From: an uncultured Collinsella sp.
GTDB taxonomy: Bacteria > Actinomycetota > Coriobacteriia > Coriobacteriales > Coriobacteriaceae
Assembly: GCA_902461085.1 (NCBI GenBank)
Contig: CABPWH010000030.1
Span: 1 to 23,099, forward strand
DNA: 23,099 nucleotides
Reading direction: 5' to 3'
Shown here: in pieces, positions 15,116-23,099 of the stretch
Numbering within the stretch: the stretch's first letter is position 1
Layout: every line of letters starts with the position of its first letter
Made by a program: the position numbers and the translations under genes
Notes under the pieces: generated by a model
Databases searched by the model: none
Seen by the model: the letters and a program-made list of their open reading frames with translations, nothing else
What the model was told of the DNA's origin: nothing

Positions 15116-16888
15116 ATGCTGAAGAGGTTTCTTTCGTATTACGAGCCCCAGATGGGGCTTTTTGTTGCTGATACTGTTTGTGCTCTGGTGCTTGCCGCCA
15201 TTGACCTGGCGTTCCCCATTATTCTGCGCAATTTGACCGGTGGGCTATTTACTCAGGGTCAGGCTGCCATTATGCAGGCGCTCGGCATGATCGCGGTGGG
15301 CTTGGTGCTGATGTATGCCGTCCGCTGCGCCTGCCGCTATTTTGTGAGCTATTGGGGTCACGTGATGGGCGCGCGTATGGAGTCCAAAATGCGCGAGGAC
15401 CTGTTCGACCAGTATGAGCGCTTTAGCTTTGCATACTTCGACCGCAACAGCTCGGGCGACATGATGAGCCGCGTGGTCAACGACCTGTTCGATATCTGCG
15501 AGGCGGCGCACCACGTGCCCGAGTGGATCATCATCTGCGGCATCGAGATCATCGGCTCATTTGTGATCCTCTTTACCATTGCCCCGGTGCTGGCGCTCGC
15601 CATGGCCGTGGTGACGGCGGCGTTTGCGGTCATCATGTTTTGGCAGAACATGCGCATGCGCGAGGTCTTTAGCGACAACCGCAAAAAAATCAGCGGCATC
15701 AATGCGCAGCTGCAGGATTCGCTGGCGGGCATGCGTGTGGTCAAGAGCTTTGCCAATGAGGAGACCGAACGCTTCAAGTTCCGCGCCTCAAACAATCGCT
15801 ATCTTTCGTCCAAGGAGAACATGTATCACGCCATGGGCGTCTATACCGCGACGTATGGCCTGCTCTCGGGTGTGCTCTATGTGATCGTGGTGCTGCTGGG
15901 CGGCTGGCTGGTCGCCCAGGGACAGCTGCAGGCGGTCGATATGGCGACCTTTGCACTCTATATTTCGCTGTTCTGCACGCCGCTTGAGACGCTCGTCAAT
16001 TCGGCCGAAACGTATCAGAAGGCTATCGCCGGCTTTAAGCGTATGGACGAGGTGCTCTCGACCGCGCCGGATATCCAGGACAAGCCGGGCGCCACGGATC
16101 TGCAGGTGACTGCCGGCGCCGTGGAGTATCACGACGTGTGCTTTAACTACGAGGACGTTGAGCTGGGCGAGGGCGATGCCGACGAGCGTCCCGTTATCGA
16201 CCATATGGATCTGTCCATCAAGCCCGGGCAGACCATCGCTTTGGTTGGCCCTTCGGGCGGTGGCAAGTCCACGACCTGTTCGCTGTTGCCGCGCTTTTAT
16301 GACGTGGCTGCCGGATCCATTAGCATCGACGGCCAGGACGTGCGTGATGTGACGCAGCAGAGCCTGCGTCGCGCCATCGGCCTGGTGCAGCAGGATGTCT
16401 ATCTGTTTGACGGTACGATTGGCGAGAACATCGCCTACGGCAAGCCGGGCGCTACGGCGGAAGAGATCGCCGAGGCGGCCCGTCGCGCCAACATCGATGC
16501 CTTTATCGAGTCGCTTCCACAGGGCTATGACACGGTCGTGGGCGAGCGCGGCAGCCGTCTTTCGGGCGGACAGAAGCAGCGCGTTGCCATCGCGCGCGTG
16601 TTTCTCAAGAACCCCAAGATCCTGATTTTGGACGAGGCGACGAGTGCTTTGGATAACGAGAGCGAGGAGGCGGTGCAGGCGTCGCTCGAAGAGCTGGCAC
16701 GCGGCCGCACCACGATTATCATCGCCCACCGCCTTTCTACCATTAAGCATGCCGATGAGATTGCGACCGTTGAGCATGGTCGCGTTGTGGAGCGTGGCAC
16801 GCACGAGGAGCTTCTCGCCCGTGGCGGCACCTATGCCCGTTACTATCGAATGCAGTTCGAAGGTGCGCGTGCGCACGAGCTCGACTGA
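15116..16888 (+). CDS. ABC exporter, fused membrane and ATPase domains
   Basis: This 590-aa half-transporter is of the MsbA/multidrug exporter type and works as a dimer in the cytoplasmic membrane. Residues 1-320 contain six predicted membrane helices with the coupling segment RFSFAYFDRNSSGDMMSR typical of exporters. The ATPase domain (about 330-590) has Walker A GPSGGGKST (378-386), the Q-loop near LVQQDVYLFD, the signature LSGGQKQR (482-489), Walker B ILILDEAT (about 502-509) and the switch His in IIIAHRLST. All catalytic residues are intact, so it should be active alone as a homodimer. ATG 15116 has GAGGA 5 nt upstream. A membrane protein gene follows after 19 nt. Substrate is unknown. Confidence 0.93.
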   Translation: MLKRFLSYYEPQMGLFVADTVCALVLAAIDLAFPIILRNLTGGLFTQGQAAIMQALGMIAVGLVLMYAVRCACRYFVSYWGHVMGARMESKMREDLFDQYERFSFAYFDRNSSGDMMSRVVNDLFDICEAAHHVPEWIIICGIEIIGSFVILFTIAPVLALAMAVVTAAFAVIMFWQNMRMREVFSDNRKKISGINAQLQDSLAGMRVVKSFANEETERFKFRASNNRYLSSKENMYHAMGVYTATYGLLSGVLYVIVVLLGGWLVAQGQLQAVDMATFALYISLFCTPLETLVNSAETYQKAIAGFKRMDEVLSTAPDIQDKPGATDLQVTAGAVEYHDVCFNYEDVELGEGDADERPVIDHMDLSIKPGQTIALVGPSGGGKSTTCSLLPRFYDVAAGSISIDGQDVRDVTQQSLRRAIGLVQQDVYLFDGTIGENIAYGKPGATAEEIAEAARRANIDAFIESLPQGYDTVVGERGSRLSGGQKQRVAIARVFLKNPKILILDEATSALDNESEEAVQASLEELARGRTTIIIAHRLSTIKHADEIATVEHGRVVERGTHEELLARGGTYARYYRMQFEGARAHELD

Positions 16889-16907
16889 TTGATATGACAG
16901 GAAGTTT

Positions 16908-17867
16908 ATGGCTGACAAGAACCCTTTGACTCCGGAAGAAGTGACGGAGTTATTCTCCGAAATCGATGCATCCGGCGTCTTGGATCCGACGCTTGCCAAA
17001 AAGCGAACTGAGCGCATGCGTGAGAAGGAGGCCGCGGCCAAGCGCGGTGACAAAGCGGCGCTAGCGCAGCTGCGCAGCGAGGACCGCGCGAGCCAGGCAA
17101 AACATATCGACCCGCTGTCCGAGGACGATCCTTCGGGCTCGCAGGTGAGCCATACCATTACGAAGACCGCGATGGCCGTGGTCATCGGTATTTTGGTGCT
17201 GATCGTGGGCATGCAGATCGGCTACGGCGTGATGCGCCGTCTGAATACCGCCAACCTGTCCGAGAGCGTTTCGGTCGATACCGTTTCGACCGCGCTCAAG
17301 GGTGGACTTGAATGGGGCAACGGCTTTACGCAGTTCCCGCCCGACTTTAGCGTCGACGAGGCGGACGAGCGCACGGGTACGGTAGAGGTGACGGTGTTGG
17401 ACACGTCGTCTGCCAACGAGCTCGAGCTGCTGTCCAACGGGCAGATTCAGGCTGCGGCGCTTGCGACCAACGCGTTGCTCAACGATAAGATCGACCGCGT
17501 GGTGTATAACGTGCATGCCTATATCGACGAGGACAGCAAGATCCAGCACGACTCTTTCTTTGGCATGTTCCCCGCACAGGGCCACCAGAGCGCCATTCTG
17601 ACGTTCGTGTGGACCAAGAGCTCATCGACCGCTACGAACATCGACTGGAAGATGCATATCGTGAGTATGGATGACACGATTTCCGAGCGCATTCAAAAGC
17701 AGGTGAACTCGGTGTCGTCGCTGATTGAGGACCCGTCGGTGAGCCAGACCAAGATTGACGAGGAAAAGGCCGAACGTGACCTGGAGCATCGCCTGCACGG
17801 TCGCGAGATCTTCCGCGGTGGCAAGCCCGACCGCACGCCGTCCGATCTGCTGGAGCAGGACAAATAA
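16908..17867 (+). CDS. Single-pass membrane protein, unknown function
   Basis: I do not recognise a family. The 319-aa product has a charged cytoplasmic N-terminal region (1-85) with a helical, Ala/Lys/Arg-rich stretch at 30-62. One strong membrane segment follows at about 87-108, then a long extracytoplasmic domain (109-319). The outer part has alternating strands and helices (TVEVTVLDTSSANELELLSNGQIQ at about 157-180 suggests a compact domain) and a charged C-terminal end. Topology is N-in, C-out. ATG 16908 has AGGAAG upstream and lies 19 nt after the ABC exporter, so they are probably cotranscribed. A partner role for the exporter is only a guess. A strong terminator follows. Confidence 0.75.
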   Translation: MADKNPLTPEEVTELFSEIDASGVLDPTLAKKRTERMREKEAAAKRGDKAALAQLRSEDRASQAKHIDPLSEDDPSGSQVSHTITKTAMAVVIGILVLIVGMQIGYGVMRRLNTANLSESVSVDTVSTALKGGLEWGNGFTQFPPDFSVDEADERTGTVEVTVLDTSSANELELLSNGQIQAAALATNALLNDKIDRVVYNVHAYIDEDSKIQHDSFFGMFPAQGHQSAILTFVWTKSSSTATNIDWKMHIVSMDDTISERIQKQVNSVSSLIEDPSVSQTKIDEEKAERDLEHRLHGREIFRGGKPDRTPSDLLEQDK

Positions 17868-17873
17868 GACGCC

Positions 17874-17915
17874 ATCATCCCGCGTGAGCCAAATGCCCGC
17901 GCGGGATGATTTTTC
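17874..17915 (+). terminator. Terminator after the ABC/membrane-protein unit
   Basis: ATCATCCCGCG (17874-17884) pairs perfectly with CGCGGGATGAT (17900-17910) around a 15-nt loop and is followed by TTTT. The right arm overlaps the first bases of the large inverted repeat at 17906-18012. Confidence 0.88.
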
Positions 17916-18012
17916 TGGGACGGGGATTAAATTATCATTCTGTTATGTATGCAGTTGGCGACAAAGCCCTGCTCTCAGAATGATTTTTTAATCCTCGTCC
18001 CAGAAAAATCAT
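17906..18012. repeat. Long inverted repeat (37-bp arms) upstream of carA
   Basis: Arms 17906-17942 and 17976-18012 match in inverted orientation at 34 of 37 positions, enclosing a 33-nt loop. Each arm contains TCTGGGACG-(G/A)-GGATTAAA and ATCATTCTG. It lies between the terminator and the carA leader. The size and near-perfect symmetry suggest a non-autonomous mobile or REP-like element; no terminal transposase or obvious target duplication is visible. Confidence 0.75.
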
Positions 18013-18149
18013 TATGCATAGAAAGTCATAATTATCATTTCGTAAACATTTCGATGAAATTAACGCCATGGCGCATACTTGCGGTTAAAATACCGCAAGG
18101 CCTAACTACCAACCTTTAAGCCGGTCCGGAGAGACCGGGAAGGAGAATT
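18013..18149 (+). promoter_or_regulatory. carA promoter/leader region
   Basis: This AT-rich stretch must hold the carA promoter. No pair stands out; TTATCA with TGAAAT at 17-bp spacing (about 18032-18060) is possible. A perfect 8-bp hairpin CTTGCGGT/ACCGCAAG (18078-18085 with 18092-18099) lies in the middle. The bases after it, AAGG at 18097-18100, could pair with CCTT at 18113-18116 as an alternative to the PyrR-type lower stem. Confidence 0.45.
18113..18145 (+). promoter_or_regulatory. PyrR-binding-loop-like RNA hairpin overlapping the carA ribosome site
   Basis: CCGGTC (18121-18126) pairs with GACCGG (18133-18138), closing a hexaloop CGGAGA that fits the PyrR-site consensus CNGNGA. TTTAA, also conserved in PyrR sites, lies at 18115-18119 on the 5' side. 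A lower stem CCTT (18113-18116) with AAGG (18140-18143) covers part of the carA Shine-Dalgarno AAGGAG (18140-18145). PyrR with UMP bound would stabilise this fold and block translation. Translational control of this kind is known in mycobacteria. The binding itself is inferred. Confidence 0.72.
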
Positions 18150-19655
18150 ATGGCGAACAACCATACTGCGGGCACTGCTGTCCGCACCTTCGCGCCCAGC
18201 GAGCTTTGCCAGCGCATGCTGGCCAAAACCAGCAAGGGCACCTGCGGTCCCTGCATCCTGTACCTTGAGGATGGGACCATTTTTTATGGCCGTGCATGCG
18301 GTGCCGAGGGTACTGCGACCGGCGAGGTCTGCTTCAACACCTCGCTTGAGGGCTACTTTGAGGTCATGACCGACCCGAGCTATGCCGGCCAAATCGTAAC
18401 CATGACCTATCCGCAGATCGGCAACTACGGTATCGACGAGACCGACGTCCAGTCGGCCTTCCCCGGTGATACCTCCCGCCCCGCGAGCGCTTCCGCCATG
18501 CGTGGCATGATCGTCCGCGATATGTGCGCCACGCCTTCCAACTGGCGTTCGGCCGTCAGCGTGCCGGAGTACCTGCGTGCCCACGGCATCGTCGCTATCG
18601 AGGGCGTCGACACCCGCGCTCTTGTGCGCCACCTGCGCGACAACGGCTCCAAGATGGGCATTATCTCGACGGAAATCTTTGACGTCGCCGAGCTTGCCGA
18701 GCGTCTGGCCGCAGCGCCGACGCTGGTGGGCGAGAACCTGGTCAAGACCGTGAGCTGCTCTGAGCCCCACGAGTTTGCAGCTGCCGACCTGCCCGCTACG
18801 CATGACTTTGCGCTTGCCCCTGCCGCCCCCGCCCGCCACAACGTGGTCGCCTACGACTGCGGCGTCAAGCGCGGTATTCTGGAGGGCCTCGTCCGCGCCG
18901 GCTGCGACCTTACTGTCGTGCCGTGGGATACGCCCGCGAGTGAGGTGCTCGACATGAATCCCGACGGCGTCTTTTTATCCAACGGCCCCGGCGACCCCGA
19001 TGCCGTGGTGGAGACCTATGAGCAAGTGCAGCAACTGATCGGCAAGGTGCCGGTCTTTGGCATTTGCCTCGGTCACCAGATGATCAGCTTGGCGTGCGGC
19101 GCCCAAATGGAAAAGCTTAAATTCGGTCACCGTGGCGGTAACCAGCCGGTTATGAACCTGGTGAGCCGTCGCGTGGAGATCACCGCGCAAAACCACGGCT
19201 TTGGCCTGCTGTTCCCAAGTCTGGGCAAACTGACCCCGGAGCTTTCCGGCGGCGAGACCGAGCATGCGGCCGACGGCGACCTGCGCGCCTGGGTGCGTCG
19301 CGGCATCGCGCCGGTCGTGATGAACGAGCGCTTCGGTCGCATTCGCCTGACGCACGTGAACCTCAACGACGGCACCGCCGAGGGCATCCAGCTGCTCGAT
19401 GCCCCGTGCTTCTCGGTCCAGTACCACCCCGAGGCCTCGCCCGGCCCCACCGATGCCCACTATCTCTTTACCGCCTTTACGCGACTCATGGACGGCGAGG
19501 AGAACTACCTGGACATCGACACCGCGAAGGACCGCCTTGCCGGCTGGAACTTTGCCGACGATGGTTCCGCCGTTCTACCGAACGGCGGACCGGTCGACGC
19601 TGCGGCTGCATCTGGCACATCATCTTGCCGCTCTGCTTCGGTCGCGCGGGCATAA
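18150..19655 (+). CDS. carA: Carbamoyl-phosphate synthetase small subunit, enlarged
   Basis: CarA takes ammonia from glutamine and passes it to CarB for carbamoyl phosphate, used in pyrimidine and arginine synthesis. The small-subunit domain is at about 34-180 (FNTSLEGYFEVMTDPSYAGQIV). The class I glutamine amidotransferase follows (about 230-445), with nucleophile Cys306 in GICLGHQM, FGHRGGNQPV, and His426/Glu428 in QYHPEASPGP. At 501 aa it is much longer than the usual 360-385. There are about 30 extra N-terminal residues, about 33 extra between QNHGFG (347-352) and THVNLNDGT (401-409), and a 50-residue tail after TRLMDG. ATG 18150 has AAGGAG 4 nt upstream, within a PyrR-type hairpin. carB follows after 98 nt. 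Confidence 0.95.
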   Translation: MANNHTAGTAVRTFAPSELCQRMLAKTSKGTCGPCILYLEDGTIFYGRACGAEGTATGEVCFNTSLEGYFEVMTDPSYAGQIVTMTYPQIGNYGIDETDVQSAFPGDTSRPASASAMRGMIVRDMCATPSNWRSAVSVPEYLRAHGIVAIEGVDTRALVRHLRDNGSKMGIISTEIFDVAELAERLAAAPTLVGENLVKTVSCSEPHEFAAADLPATHDFALAPAAPARHNVVAYDCGVKRGILEGLVRAGCDLTVVPWDTPASEVLDMNPDGVFLSNGPGDPDAVVETYEQVQQLIGKVPVFGICLGHQMISLACGAQMEKLKFGHRGGNQPVMNLVSRRVEITAQNHGFGLLFPSLGKLTPELSGGETEHAADGDLRAWVRRGIAPVVMNERFGRIRLTHVNLNDGTAEGIQLLDAPCFSVQYHPEASPGPTDAHYLFTAFTRLMDGEENYLDIDTAKDRLAGWNFADDGSAVLPNGGPVDAAAASGTSSCRSASVARA

Positions 19656-19705
19656 GCCCAGCGCGCCCTCGCATCACGGCAACCTGATGCACCAGCTGCA
19701 CCCTC

Positions 19706-19733
19706 GCTGACTTTTCCAAAACATTGAGTCAGC
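19706..19733 (+). promoter_or_regulatory. Small hairpin between carA and carB
   Basis: GCTGACT (19706-19712) pairs perfectly with AGTCAGC (19727-19733) around a 14-nt loop. It ends 8 nt before AGGAGG of carB. It lacks a CNGNGA loop and a T tract, so it is neither a second PyrR site nor a terminator. It may set mRNA stability or translation of carB. Confidence 0.35.
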
Positions 19734-19753
19734 CTCTCTAGGAGGTTTTAAAC

Positions 19754-23068
<3,315 letters not shown>

Positions 23069-23099
23069 TTGACCTGTCCGGCCGGGGCGGGAGGGGCCG

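Noticed and set aside
19706..19733. carA-carB hairpin as a second PyrR site
   Set aside because: The loop lacks CNGNGA and there is no 5' TTTAA, so it does not fit the consensus.

Overview
This window is high-GC, gene-dense chromosomal DNA, almost certainly from the actinobacterial class Coriobacteriia, probably Collinsella or a close relative. That placement is inferred from codon and base composition, protein character, the zinc-type S18, and the style of the intergenic palindromes. No rRNA or species marker is present. Most of the window is core housekeeping DNA. No CRISPR array, integrase, transposase or phage gene is visible.

Layout. (a) 1-511: a tRNA cluster, Ile(GAT)-Ala(TGC)-Ile(GAT), with an upstream promoter and flanking hairpin terminators. 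(b) 625-3951, plus strand: a bifunctional-nuclease (BFN/DUF151) gene, a small two-helix membrane protein, an acidic unknown protein, and typA/bipA with a strong terminator. (c) 4080-7234, minus strand: a secreted bactofilin-like repeat protein with a membrane tail, a UPF0126/glycine-transporter-type membrane protein, and a DUF559-like PD-(D/E)XK protein bracketed by two 65-bp palindromic repeats. (d) 7475-7704, minus strand: two tRNA-Ser genes (CGA and GGA), each followed by its own terminator. (e) 8209-12893, plus strand: rpsF-ssb-rpsR-rplI, then dnaB and purA. This order resembles the origin-proximal region of other bacteria such as Bacillus subtilis. (f) 13012-17867: purD, an ADP-ribose pyrophosphatase-type Nudix hydrolase, an ABC exporter and a single-pass membrane protein. 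(g) 18150-23068: carA-carB, encoding carbamoyl-phosphate synthetase, preceded by a leader that closely matches a PyrR-binding hairpin.

How the genes work together. purA and purD are purine synthesis genes, and carAB supplies carbamoyl phosphate for pyrimidines and arginine. The S6/SSB/S18/L9/DnaB block links translation with replication. The clearest regulatory signal is the carA leader. It has a CNGNGA hexaloop on a GC stem, an upstream UUUAA, and a lower stem that pairs with the carA Shine-Dalgarno sequence. This predicts PyrR- and UMP-dependent translational repression.

The least explained structures are the paired 65-bp palindromes around the DUF559-like gene, whose central loop is inverted between copies, and a 37-bp inverted repeat nested into a terminator at about 17.9 kb. 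I see no wholly new multi-gene system. The best candidates for new biology are these repeats and the carA leader.
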